DNA from: Kiritimatiellia bacterium
GTDB taxonomy: Bacteria; Verrucomicrobiota; Kiritimatiellia; RFP12; UBA1067
Direction of reading: 5' to 3'
Assembly: GCA_024405395.1 (NCBI GenBank)
Contig: JAKSOW010000017.1
Location: 1 to 37,666, forward strand
DNA: 37,666 bases
The notes under the pieces are model-generated. The model saw only the letters and a list, made by a program, of their open reading frames with translations, had not been told where the DNA came from and did not search any database. Position numbers and translations under genes: made by a program. Each line of letters begins with the position of its first letter. The first letter of the stretch is position 1. Shown here one piece after another: positions 1 to 7,828 of the stretch.

Positions 1-70
1 GGTATTTCTTCACGAGGGTATAGAGGGCGGTGCTGAGGCTTGGACCTTGGCAGGTCGGTCTTTCGCTCAT
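1..70 (-). CDS. Possible 5' end of a divergent gene, cut by the window edge
   Basis: Reading leftward from an ATG at 70 there is an open frame of 23 codons that runs off the window. It begins MSERPTCQGPSLSTALYTLV and continues KKY. Codon choice (GCC, CTC, GTG, AAG, TAC) resembles the neighbouring genes, which is why I list it. No good ribosome binding site precedes the ATG. If real, it is transcribed divergently from fnlA, whose promoter lies about 50 bases away. I do not recognise the family. The fragment is short enough that an open frame could occur by chance. Confidence 0.3.
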   Translation of the reverse strand, partial: MSERPTCQGPSLSTALYTLVKKY

Positions 71-93
71 AAAATGGGATTGCGCTTTGGAAT

Positions 94-123
94 TTGGAAT
101 ATCAGACGAAAATATGGTATAAT
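94..123 (+). promoter_or_regulatory. Promoter of the fnl operon (extended -10)
   Basis: TATAAT at 118-123 is a perfect -10 hexamer, preceded by TGG at 115-117 (an extended -10). A weak -35, TTGGAA at 94-99, lies 18 bases upstream. The predicted start near 130 gives a leader of about 20 bases that includes the AGGAG at 139-143 ahead of the fnlA ATG. Confidence 0.7.
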
Positions 124-148
124 AACGTCGAATTTTCCAGGAGAGAGT

Positions 149-1186
149 ATGTTTGACGACAAAGTGCTTTTGATCACAGGCGGAACGGGTTCGTTTGGCC
201 ATGCTGTATTGAATCGTTTCATCAACGATTTCAAGGAGATCCGCATCTTTTCGCGTGACGAGAAGAAGCAGGATGACATGCGGCACGAGCTGCAGAACCC
301 GAAGGTGAAGTTCTACATTGGCGATGTGCGCGATCGTGCCAGCGTGGATGGCGTGATGCGTGGCGTCAACTATGTGTTCGCCGCCGCCGCCCTCAAGCAG
401 GTGCCGAGCTGTGAATTCTTCCCCCTGCAGGCCGTCTACACGAATGTGCTGGGAACGAACAACGTGATTGAGAGCGCCATTGCGCATGGGGTCACGAACG
501 TGGTGGTGCTCTCCACCGACAAGGCCGCCTATCCGATCAACGCGATGGGCATGAGCAAGGCCCTCATGGAGAAGGTGGCCGTCGCGAAGGGGCGTGCTTT
601 GGGTGCCGGGGCGAAGACCACGATCTGCTGCACGCGCTACGGCAATGTGATGGCCAGCCGCGGCAGCGTGATTCCGCTGTTCATCGACCAGATCAAGGCC
701 GGCAAGCCGCTTACGGTTACGGATCCCGAGATGACGCGGTTCATGATGACGCTGGAGGATGCCGTGGACCTGGTGCTCTTCGCCTGGGAACATGGTCAGA
801 ATGGTGATCTCTTTGTGCAGAAGGCGCCGGCCGCCACCATCAAGACACTGGCTCAGGCGGTTGTGGAGCTCGCAAAGGAGGGCTCGAAACTGCGCGCCCA
901 GGCCGAGAAGGCCGAGGTCAAGGTGATCGGTACGCGACACGGCGAGAAAAAGTATGAGACGCTGGTGACGCGCGAGGACATGGCCAAGGCCATTGACATG
1001 GGCGGGTATTACCGTGTGCCGGCCGATGGGCGCGACCTCAACTACGACAAGTATTTCGTGGAGGGCAAGGAGATTGCCCCCGTGGTGTGCGACTACAATT
1101 CGGACAACACGGAGCGTTTGGATGTGGCGGGGATGAAGAAGCTGCTGCTCAAATTGCCGTTGATACACGAAGAATTCGGGATTTGA
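149..1186 (+). CDS. fnlA: UDP-GlcNAc 4,6-dehydratase/5-epimerase (FnlA/CapE/WbjB family)
   Basis: This enzyme takes the first step towards UDP-N-acetyl-L-fucosamine: 4,6-dehydration and C5 epimerisation of UDP-GlcNAc, in the cytoplasm. The start at 149 has AGGAG six bases upstream. The longer frame from 47 would cover the promoter. The protein has 345 residues, normal for the family. The N-terminus carries the NAD(P)-binding motif TGGTGSFG (about residues 9-16). The active-site region is STDKA followed by M-G-M-S-K, where the Tyr of the usual YxxxK is Met, as is typical of this dehydratase group. The C-terminus has RHGEKKYETLV, also typical. It is followed immediately by a small cupin gene, fnlC and fnlB, which supports the specific FnlA assignment over other polysaccharide dehydratases such as FlaA1. 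Confidence 0.93.
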   Translation: MFDDKVLLITGGTGSFGHAVLNRFINDFKEIRIFSRDEKKQDDMRHELQNPKVKFYIGDVRDRASVDGVMRGVNYVFAAAALKQVPSCEFFPLQAVYTNVLGTNNVIESAIAHGVTNVVVLSTDKAAYPINAMGMSKALMEKVAVAKGRALGAGAKTTICCTRYGNVMASRGSVIPLFIDQIKAGKPLTVTDPEMTRFMMTLEDAVDLVLFAWEHGQNGDLFVQKAPAATIKTLAQAVVELAKEGSKLRAQAEKAEVKVIGTRHGEKKYETLVTREDMAKAIDMGGYYRVPADGRDLNYDKYFVEGKEIAPVVCDYNSDNTERLDVAGMKKLLLKLPLIHEEFGI

Positions 1187-1215
1187 GAATCAGACGATCG
1201 GAAAAGCGGGGAGAA

Positions 1216-1623
1216 GTGGACGCCGAGCTCATAGATGGCGGCACGCATGCGGATGCTCGGGGCGTGTTGCGGTTCTGCAACGGCTTTGACATGGGCGAGG
1301 TAAGGCGGTTCTACACGATCGCCAACTCGGTTGAGCAGCCGGTTCGGGGATGGATCGGCCATCGGCGCGAGACGAAGTGGTTCTTTCCGCTCAAGGGCGT
1401 GACACGGATTGTGGTGGAGTCCATGGCGGCGGGCGAAGGGGCTGATGGCGTCCGCCAGGCCTATCTCCTGGATGCTCAGGCGCCACAGGTGCTGAAGGTG
1501 CCGGGCGGGAATTGGTTCTGCATTGAACAGGACGGAGACGCCGAGGTGCAGGTGTTCTCCAATTGTCGCGTGGGCGAATTCCCCAACGATGATTTCAGAA
1601 AGGATTATCATGAAGAAGCTTAA
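1216..1623 (+). CDS. Small WxcM/FdtA-like cupin, putative sugar-nucleotide isomerase
   Basis: This is a cupin of about 135 residues. A DARGVLRFCNGFDMGEVRRF segment is followed by RGWIGHRRETKWFFPLKG, a layout known from WxcM C-terminal/FdtA-type sugar-nucleotide isomerases and epimerases and from the 'sugar epimerase' genes that sit beside capE in some Bacteroidetes capsule loci. The exact reaction is unknown, and FnlA, FnlB and FnlC alone are enough for UDP-L-FucNAc. The start is uncertain. GTG 1216 puts the conserved block about nine residues in, as in relatives, but its GGGGAG is only two bases away. TTG 1183, overlapping the fnlA stop, is the alternative. The 3' end overlaps fnlC by 14 bases, so the two are probably translationally coupled. 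Confidence 0.75.
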   Translation: MDAELIDGGTHADARGVLRFCNGFDMGEVRRFYTIANSVEQPVRGWIGHRRETKWFFPLKGVTRIVVESMAAGEGADGVRQAYLLDAQAPQVLKVPGGNWFCIEQDGDAEVQVFSNCRVGEFPNDDFRKDYHEEA

Positions 1624-2803
1624 GGTGATGACCGTAGTTGGGACGCGGCCCGAGATCATTCGTTTGGCCTGCGTGTTGAAGGCGCTGGACAGGAGCCCGG
1701 CGATTGAGCACGTGCTGGTGCACACGGGTCAGAACTACGACTATGAACTGAATGAAGTGTTCTTCGAGGATCTGGGACTGCGCAAGCCGGACTACTTCCT
1801 GAACGCCGCAGGCGGCAATGCCACAGTCACGGCGGGCAAGATTCTGGTGGCTGTGGATCCCGTCCTGGAGGAGGTCAAGCCTGATGCCTTCCTTGTGCTC
1901 GGCGACACGAACAGCTGTCTGTGCGCGATTGCCGCCAAGAAGCGCCACATTCCGATCTTCCACATGGAGGCGGGCAACCGCTGTTTCGACCAGCGCGTGC
2001 CGGAGGAGTCGAACCGCAAGATCGTGGATCACATCAGCGACATCAATCTGTGCTACAGCGACATTGCCCGCGAATATCTGCTGAATGAGGGGCTGCCGCC
2101 AGACCAGGTGATCAAGACCGGTTCGCCGATGCTGGAGGTGCTCACCGAGCAGATGCCGAAGGTGCAGGCGTCCAAGACGCTCGAGAAACTGGGCCTCAAG
2201 AAGGGCGGCTATTTCGTGGTGAGCGCCCACCGTGAGGAGAACATCGCCGACGAGCGCCATTTCCTCAATCTGGTGGATGCCCTGAACACCATCGCGAAGA
2301 AATTCCGCAAGCCGCTCATCGTGAGCACGCATCCCCGCACGCGGAAGATGATCGAGCAGAAAAAGGTGAAGTTCCACAAGCTCGTGAACCTGATGAAGCC
2401 GATGGGGTTGACGGATTATCTGTCGCTGCAGCTCAATGCGGCGGCGGTGCTGAGCGATTCGGGCACGATCAGCGAGGAGTCGTCCATTCTCGGCTTCCCG
2501 GCCCTTAATCTGCGTGAGGCGCATGAACGGCCCGAGGCCATGGAAGAGGCGGCGGTGATCATGGTGGGGCAGAACAAAGAGCGCCTCCTGCAGGGGCTTG
2601 CGCAGATTGAAGCCGAGGCCAAGACCGTTGCCGCTGAATCGTGTGGTTCCTGCGACTGCGGCGAGGATGACTGCGGCGGCGACTGCCGGCGGACGGCGGT
2701 GCTGCCGGTTTCCGACTACTCGATGCCGAACGTGAGCGACAAGGTGGTGAAGATCATCCTTTCCTACACGGACTACATCAAGCGACGCGTGTGGGGAGAG
2801 TAA
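1610..2803 (+). CDS. fnlC: UDP-N-acetyl-L-pneumosamine/GlcNAc-type 2-epimerase (FnlC/CapG/WbjD)
   Basis: This non-hydrolysing C2 epimerase makes UDP-L-FucNAc, the last step of the pathway. ATG 1610 has AAGGA at 1600-1604. The 397-residue protein has the WecB-type fold: VGTRPEIIRL near the N-terminus, HMEAGNRCFDQRVPEESNRK, VSAHREENI, and the C-terminal donor site LSDSGTISEESS and NLREAHERPEAME. The family ending SMPNVSDKVV...SYTDYI separates it from ordinary WecB. An unusual Cys-rich stretch interrupts the region before that ending, with Cys at 345, 348, 350, 355 and 359 among Asp, Glu and Gly. The gene order here is fnlA-cupin-fnlC-fnlB, whereas E. coli O26 has fnlA-fnlB-fnlC. Confidence 0.92.
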   Translation: MKKLKVMTVVGTRPEIIRLACVLKALDRSPAIEHVLVHTGQNYDYELNEVFFEDLGLRKPDYFLNAAGGNATVTAGKILVAVDPVLEEVKPDAFLVLGDTNSCLCAIAAKKRHIPIFHMEAGNRCFDQRVPEESNRKIVDHISDINLCYSDIAREYLLNEGLPPDQVIKTGSPMLEVLTEQMPKVQASKTLEKLGLKKGGYFVVSAHREENIADERHFLNLVDALNTIAKKFRKPLIVSTHPRTRKMIEQKKVKFHKLVNLMKPMGLTDYLSLQLNAAAVLSDSGTISEESSILGFPALNLREAHERPEAMEEAAVIMVGQNKERLLQGLAQIEAEAKTVAAESCGSCDCGEDDCGGDCRRTAVLPVSDYSMPNVSDKVVKIILSYTDYIKRRVWGE

Positions 2804-2811
2804 GAGGCGAA

Positions 2812-3924
2812 ATGAAAATACTGGTCACAGGCGCGAAGGGATTTGTGGGGAAGAACCTCTGTCTGGCATTGAGCCGGATGGAGGGGGTGGAGATTCTGCC
2901 GTTTGACCTCGACAACACGAAGGACGAGCTGGTGAAATGGGCGGGGGAATGCGATTTCGTGTTCCATCTCGCCGGCGTGAACCGTCCGAAGGACCCTGGG
3001 GAATTCAAGGCGGGCAACACGGTGTTCACCGAGGACCTGCTGGAGTTGCTGGCGCCGCGGAAGGTGCCGGTGATGCTTTCCAGTTCCACGCAGGCTGCCC
3101 TTGACAACGACTATGGGCGCAGCAAGAAGGCGGCCGAAGAGGCGGTCTTCGCCTATGGCGCGCAGACGGGGGCGGCTGTCTATGTGTATCGCTTCGCGAA
3201 TGTGTTCGGCAAGTGGTGCCGCCCGAACTACAATTCAGCCGTGGCCACCTGGTGCCACAACATCGCGCATGATCTTCCCATCATGGTGCGGGATCCGGCG
3301 GCTACCGTGACCTTGATCTACATTGATGACGTGGTGAACGCCCTCGTCTCGCATCTGGGCGCGTCGCATACCGCAACGCCGCCCGAAATCCTTTCCGTGG
3401 CGCCGTCCTATACGAAGACGTTGGGTGAGATTACGGCGCTCATTGAATCCTTCCGCAAGGAGCCCGAGGATCTGATGGTGCCGAATCAGGCGGATGAATT
3501 CGCCAGGAAGCTCTATGCGACCTATCTGAGCTATCTGCCGGAGGATCGATTCAGCTATCCGGTGACGATGCACTGCGACGCGCGCGGCAGCTTCACAGAA
3601 TTGCTTCACACGGCCGAACGGGGCCAGGTGAGCGTGAACATCTCGAAGCCCGGCATCACCAAGGGCCAACACTGGCATCACACGAAACACGAGAAATTCT
3701 GCGTGGTGAGCGGCAGGGGACTTATCCAGTTCCGCAAGATGGACGTGCCCAATGCGCCCGTGATCGACTATCATGTAAGCGGCGACAAGATCGAAGTGGT
3801 GCGCATCCCGCCGGGCTATACCCACAACATCATCAATGAGGGCGATACCGACATGGTGACTGTGATGTGGGCGAATGAGATATTCGACCCCCAGAAGCCG
3901 GATACGTTCTTCGAGAAGGTGTGA
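2812..3924 (+). CDS. fnlB: Bifunctional UDP-hexulose 3-epimerase/reductase (FnlB/CapF/WbjC)
   Basis: This two-domain enzyme converts the 4-keto product of FnlA by C3 epimerisation and NADPH-dependent reduction, giving the FnlC substrate. The N-terminal SDR domain begins KILVTGAKGFVGKN and has YGRSKKAAEE as its YxxxK motif (about residue 101 onward). The C-terminal cupin (about residues 245-370) includes GQHWHHTKHEKFCVVSGRG, whose His residues are the expected metal ligands. The length of 370 residues matches CapF. ATG 2812 follows fnlC by eight bases with GAGG upstream. The upstream in-frame ATG at 2791 lies inside fnlC and lacks homology. Confidence 0.92.
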   Translation: MKILVTGAKGFVGKNLCLALSRMEGVEILPFDLDNTKDELVKWAGECDFVFHLAGVNRPKDPGEFKAGNTVFTEDLLELLAPRKVPVMLSSSTQAALDNDYGRSKKAAEEAVFAYGAQTGAAVYVYRFANVFGKWCRPNYNSAVATWCHNIAHDLPIMVRDPAATVTLIYIDDVVNALVSHLGASHTATPPEILSVAPSYTKTLGEITALIESFRKEPEDLMVPNQADEFARKLYATYLSYLPEDRFSYPVTMHCDARGSFTELLHTAERGQVSVNISKPGITKGQHWHHTKHEKFCVVSGRGLIQFRKMDVPNAPVIDYHVSGDKIEVVRIPPGYTHNIINEGDTDMVTVMWANEIFDPQKPDTFFEKV

Positions 3925-3927
3925 GAT

Positions 3928-5097
3928 TTGAGCAGGATTCTGATAGTCGTTGAGCGGTTCTATCCCGAGGATTTCCTCGTGAATGACCTGGCTGCGGAGT
4001 GGAAACGCCGCGGGCATGAGGTGGAGGTGCTCACGCAGGTGCCCAGCTATCCCTTCGACAAGATCTACGAGGGGTATGAAAACAAGCGTCTGCAGACGAC
4101 ATGCGAATACGCCGGAATCCCCGTGCATCGCGTCAATACGATCTTTGGGTACAATACCAGCGTGAAGCGGAAGGTGCTCAACTATCTGCATTTCGGCTGG
4201 CGTACATTCTGGTGGGCGGTGTGGCATGGACGTCGTTTTGAGCGCGTGTTCGTGTACCATACCGCGGCCCTGACCATGGCGAGCGCGGCGTTGCCGATGC
4301 GCGGATTGTGGCGGCGGCCCGTCACCATTTGGACGCAGGATCTGTGGCCGGATGCGGTATGGGGGTTCGGCTTCCGCAAGACGCCTCTGCGAGAGGTGCT
4401 GCTCAATGCCTTTGTGCGCTTCATCTATGCTGCCTGTTCGCGGATTACGGTGAGCAGCCCCGGTTTCGTGTCGCGCATTCAGGAGCTTACGGGGCGTGAC
4501 GCCGAATGGGTGCCGCAGTGGGATCCCGAGGAAATGCAGGTGGAATCGGCGGAACGGGTGGCGGATCGGCCGGTGGTGTTCATGTTTGCCGGCAATCTGG
4601 GAATGCCGCAGAATCTTGAGCATGATGTCGAGGGATTCCTGCGGGCGGCGATTCCCAATGCCGAATTGTGGCTAGTGGGGGGGGGCGTGATGCTGGATCC
4701 GCTGAAGGCAAAATACGGCGAGAATCATCCGTCCGTCAAATTCAAGGGGCGGCAGCCGCGAGCGGATATGCCGAAGTGGTTTGCCCAGGCAGTCGCACTC
4801 ATCATCTCGCTTACGGATGAATATCGGCTTACGTTGCCGGGCAAATTCCAGAGCTACATCAAGACGGGAAAACCGTTGCTGGGGTTCATTGCGGGAGGTA
4901 CGCGTGAGCTCATCGAGGAGCACCGTCTGGGGTGGGCCGCTGCGCCTGGCGACGTGGCGGGAATTGCGGCGGCGTTTCGCGAGGCTGCAGCCGCCATTCA
5001 GGCCGGGAAAGGCGGCGAATATGGAGCACGTGCGATTGCGCTTTCCAATGCGACCTTCAATCGCGAGAAGCTGATTGATAGGCTGCTTGAGCCATGA
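3928..5097 (+). CDS. wbuB: GT4 glycosyltransferase, WbuB-like (L-FucNAc transfer)
   Basis: This is a GT-B fold glycosyltransferase of 389 residues. The N-terminal domain begins SRILIVVERFYPEDFLVNDL, with RRGHEVEVLTQVPSYPFDKI after it, a signature of WbuB-like enzymes. The C-terminal half has the GT4-type nucleotide-sugar site (FMFAGNLGMPQNLEHD, and LPGKFQSYIKTGKPLLGF). The start is a TTG three bases after the fnlB stop, with GAGAAGG about eight bases upstream. Immediate linkage to the three UDP-L-FucNAc genes is the main reason to infer that it transfers L-FucNAc to a lipid-linked glycan at the inner membrane. Substrate specificity cannot be read from the sequence alone. Confidence 0.82.
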   Translation: MSRILIVVERFYPEDFLVNDLAAEWKRRGHEVEVLTQVPSYPFDKIYEGYENKRLQTTCEYAGIPVHRVNTIFGYNTSVKRKVLNYLHFGWRTFWWAVWHGRRFERVFVYHTAALTMASAALPMRGLWRRPVTIWTQDLWPDAVWGFGFRKTPLREVLLNAFVRFIYAACSRITVSSPGFVSRIQELTGRDAEWVPQWDPEEMQVESAERVADRPVVFMFAGNLGMPQNLEHDVEGFLRAAIPNAELWLVGGGVMLDPLKAKYGENHPSVKFKGRQPRADMPKWFAQAVALIISLTDEYRLTLPGKFQSYIKTGKPLLGFIAGGTRELIEEHRLGWAAAPGDVAGIAAAFREAAAAIQAGKGGEYGARAIALSNATFNREKLIDRLLEP

Positions 5098-5201
5098 TGT
5101 TGCCAACGAGCACATGGCGGGGTGAGCAAGGAGGCGCATAGCCGCACTGGGGGTACTTGAGAAAGTGCTTGGGCATGTGGAATGATGGCAGGGTACGGGG
5201 T

Positions 5202-5213
5202 GGCCCCGGGGCC
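5202..5213. repeat. Perfect 12-base palindrome in the 5098-5328 gap
   Basis: GGCCCCGGGGCC is a perfect palindrome in the 231-base gap after wbuB. No T-run follows it, so it is not a standard intrinsic terminator. Apart from this and the promoter at 5235-5263, I see nothing else in the gap. Confidence 0.4.
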
Positions 5214-5234
5214 TTGGTTGGGAAAGGAGATTGA

Positions 5235-5263
5235 TTGAGCCGCGGCGTTGATTATGATATACT
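5235..5263 (+). promoter_or_regulatory. Promoter of the membrane-protein gene
   Basis: TTGAGC at 5235-5240, a 17-base spacer, and TATACT at 5258-5263. TGA directly before the -10 makes it an extended -10 promoter. Transcription would start near 5270. Confidence 0.7.
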
Positions 5264-5328
5264 AGCAGATACGTTGATCTTGCCTATTGGAAAATCAAGA
5301 ATGGAATCAATCCATTGGGCCGGGCGTA

Positions 5329-6870
5329 ATGATGAGTGGGAAGACTAGACAAGAATGCAATTGGGTGGCCAAGGCCCTGGTTTTTCTCGCGATGGCGGTG
5401 GTGGCGGCGGTGTTGACGTGGCTGCAGCCCATGGTGCGAGACGACTATTGGTACACTGGACAGGTGGCGCGCACGGCGGATGCCGCCAAATTCTCGCATG
5501 GGGAAATGAAGGCCGAGTCTGTGGTGCAACCCCAGGGATTTGCCGCCGGGGCCTATGAATGGCGATATGTGACGGGGCGCTACAGCTGTGGCGTGCTGGC
5601 GGGGACGATGGGCCGATGGCCTCGTGGTGTACAGGCTGCGATGAATGGTTGCGTCTGGGCGGCGTTATTGGCCCTGATTCTGCTGCTGGGCGGTGTGAAG
5701 GACTGCTGGACTTGTTGGGGGATCGCGGGCTTGTCAGTGATTGCCCTACTGCATTTCGAGACTGCTCTTTGGATGTGCGGCAAGTACAACTATCTGTGGT
5801 CGGCAGTGGCCGTCTTGGGGTATTGGCTTCTGGCGCATCACAGTCTGGCGGACCACGAAAGACGGCATTTGGCATGGGATATGAGTATCTTGGGGTTGGG
5901 GTTTCTGGTCGGGGGTTTCCATGAGGTGATGGTCGTGCCGTTCGCCGGTGTGCTGGCGCTTGAGATGGTGTGGCGACGGCGTTTCTGCTGGCCGCTGCTG
6001 GGCCTCTTTGCGGGTGTGGCGCTTAATGTGCTTTCGCCCGCCAATTGGGCGCGGGCCGAGCATTTTGGGGCTTTTGCGGCAGCGGATGTCTGCTGGTTGG
6101 CTGTGCGTAAGCTGATGGCGCTGTTGCGGGCGGCCTTGGCTTCGCCTTGGGCGGTGGTGGCCCTGTTGCCCTTTGTGTATCGGAAGGGGCTGTTTTCCGT
6201 GATGCGTCTGCTGCTCTATTGCTTCGCCGTGGTTTTCACAGTGGCGATCAGCGATTGCGCTGGACGGGCCGGATGGGGGATAATGGTATACGGCCTGCTT
6301 TTCTTCGTGGGCGTCTTTCCTAAATGGCGACGTGGCTGGTGTCTGGCGGCGCTCGGCGTGGCCTTGGCTGTGGTGACTACGACGGGATTCGTCACTGTAC
6401 GCAAAAACCGTGCACTTACGTCGGCTCTTGGGGACTGGCTGGCCAATCCGCATGACGTGATGGTGATGGCAGCCCCCAGGGAAGATGTGCTCACGCGAAT
6501 CTGGGATCGCTCGTTTCATGATGCCCTTGGGCCAGGAAAGGGCGAAGTGTGGCAGAATCCCGTGCTGGCGGCGGCATGCGACAAGCGAGAATTGATATGG
6601 CTAACGCCGGAGGAGTGGCGTGCGGTGCAAGACGGGGACAAGGATGCGCTGAGAACCGTGGGGCTGTGTGAATTGCCGGCGGATTTCCTTGGACTCGCGG
6701 AACCTTATGGCTTTTTTGATCGTGTGATGGATCGCCTGCTTTTGCGAGGCATGGCGCGCGGCAGCCGTCTGCCTGAGCGTGAGGTGCTGCGCACGGGGCG
6801 TTCGCATGAGGAATTTGGGGTTTCTACGCCGAGGGGACGTCAGAAATTTGCGTGGGTGGGGCATTGGTGA
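5329..6870 (+). CDS. Multi-pass membrane protein, DUF6056/GT-C-like
   Basis: About 513 residues with roughly ten or eleven hydrophobic segments, then a soluble C-terminal tail of about 140 residues. The first membrane segment is followed by MVRDDYWYTG, with an acidic pair in the first outer loop as in GT-C enzymes. YEWRYVTGRYSCGVL and a later KYNYLW between helices resemble DUF6056-type proteins. A plausible role is a lipid-linked sugar transferase or polymerase in the surrounding polysaccharide locus, but this is inference. The start is unclear. TTG 5287 is the outermost option, and ATG 5329 or 5332 is closer to the first helix. None has a strong ribosome binding site. Confidence 0.75.
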   Translation: MMSGKTRQECNWVAKALVFLAMAVVAAVLTWLQPMVRDDYWYTGQVARTADAAKFSHGEMKAESVVQPQGFAAGAYEWRYVTGRYSCGVLAGTMGRWPRGVQAAMNGCVWAALLALILLLGGVKDCWTCWGIAGLSVIALLHFETALWMCGKYNYLWSAVAVLGYWLLAHHSLADHERRHLAWDMSILGLGFLVGGFHEVMVVPFAGVLALEMVWRRRFCWPLLGLFAGVALNVLSPANWARAEHFGAFAAADVCWLAVRKLMALLRAALASPWAVVALLPFVYRKGLFSVMRLLLYCFAVVFTVAISDCAGRAGWGIMVYGLLFFVGVFPKWRRGWCLAALGVALAVVTTTGFVTVRKNRALTSALGDWLANPHDVMVMAAPREDVLTRIWDRSFHDALGPGKGEVWQNPVLAAACDKRELIWLTPEEWRAVQDGDKDALRTVGLCELPADFLGLAEPYGFFDRVMDRLLLRGMARGSRLPEREVLRTGRSHEEFGVSTPRGRQKFAWVGHW

Positions 6871-6886
6871 TTAGTGGGTAAGATTG

Positions 6887-6895
6887 TGGTATAAT
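6887..6895 (+). promoter_or_regulatory. Extended -10 promoter, apparently leaderless
   Basis: TGG at 6887-6889 followed by a perfect TATAAT at 6890-6895. The ATG of the next gene is at 6902, six bases after the hexamer, where transcription would be expected to start. There is no good -35 at standard spacing and no Shine-Dalgarno before the ATG. Confidence 0.6.
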
Positions 6896-6901
6896 GTGAG
6901 C

Positions 6902-7825
6902 ATGCCCAAGTTTTCCGTCATCGTGCCCGTCTACAATGGTGAAAGGTATCTGGAAAGATGCCTGGAATCGATTGTGCGCAGCATCGGCGAGGCCCGGGAT
7001 TGGGAAATCGTATGCGTAGACGACGCGAGCACGGACAGGACGGCCGAGATTCTGGCGAATTTCAGCAAGTCGGCCGTCCTGCCATGCCGCCTGGCGCGGC
7101 ATGAGGAGAATCGCGGACTAGGCGAGTCGCGGAATACGGGGCTTGAGAATGCCTGTGGCGAATGGATCGCTTGGGTGGATGCCGATGACGAAGTGACGAC
7201 TGAATGGGCCTCGATGATCAGGCGGCAGACTGCGGCGGCATCATCGGATGATGCGCCAGATGTGCTGTGTTTCGGCGCCTGGATGGAAAAGGACGGCATG
7301 CGACGGCAGATGATGCCCAGACGAGCTCCCTGGACGGGGGCTGCAGAAGATTTTCTGAAGGACATTGTACTTGATTTGGGTTCAAGCACATGGATGTGGA
7401 ACAAGGTGTTCCGGCGGTCATTGTTCGAGGGACTGCGATTCAGCGGGCGTTGCCTGGAGGATTTTCGTCTGATGCCGGCGATATTGGCGCGGGCCAAGGT
7501 GGCGCGGACGCTTGCCGAGCCGCTTTATGTGTATCATCGGCCGGCGGGGAGCCTGACGCGCAAGGGCGACTGTTCGGGGTATCGTGAAGGGCTTGAGGCG
7601 GCTGCGGCGTTGACCTGGCGGGAGACGGCAGGAGGCCTGGGAGCGGATTTTCCGCGAGTCTGGCGAGAGGGGATGTGCCTGCGCATCGCCGATTTCCTGC
7701 GCAACATCGGCGAGTCGGCCGAGATGCGGCGCTATCTGCGGCGGCAGTTGGGGCTGGTGCTGGGGGATGGGCGGCAATCGCTGCGGGTGAAGGTGAAATG
7801 CATTCTGGCGGCAGTGGGGATTTGA
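6902..7825 (+). CDS. Family 2 glycosyltransferase
   Basis: A 307-residue GT-A glycosyltransferase. It opens with the GT2 signature KFSVIVPVYNGERYLERCLE, then WEIVCVDDASTDRTAEIL, then SRNTGLENACGEWIAWVDAD with the DxD-type metal and nucleotide site (DADDE). It would add a sugar to the growing glycan on the cytoplasmic face of the membrane. Donor and acceptor are unknown. ATG 6902 is chosen over TTG 6884 because the family match starts at MPKFSV and the upstream codons overlap the -10 box. The next gene begins three bases after its stop. Confidence 0.9.
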   Translation: MPKFSVIVPVYNGERYLERCLESIVRSIGEARDWEIVCVDDASTDRTAEILANFSKSAVLPCRLARHEENRGLGESRNTGLENACGEWIAWVDADDEVTTEWASMIRRQTAAASSDDAPDVLCFGAWMEKDGMRRQMMPRRAPWTGAAEDFLKDIVLDLGSSTWMWNKVFRRSLFEGLRFSGRCLEDFRLMPAILARAKVARTLAEPLYVYHRPAGSLTRKGDCSGYREGLEAAAALTWRETAGGLGADFPRVWREGMCLRIADFLRNIGESAEMRRYLRRQLGLVLGDGRQSLRVKVKCILAAVGI

Positions 7826-7828
7826 CGC

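Noticed and set aside
5202..5230. Palindrome as an intrinsic terminator after wbuB
   Set aside because: No T-run follows the GGCCCCGGGGCC stem.
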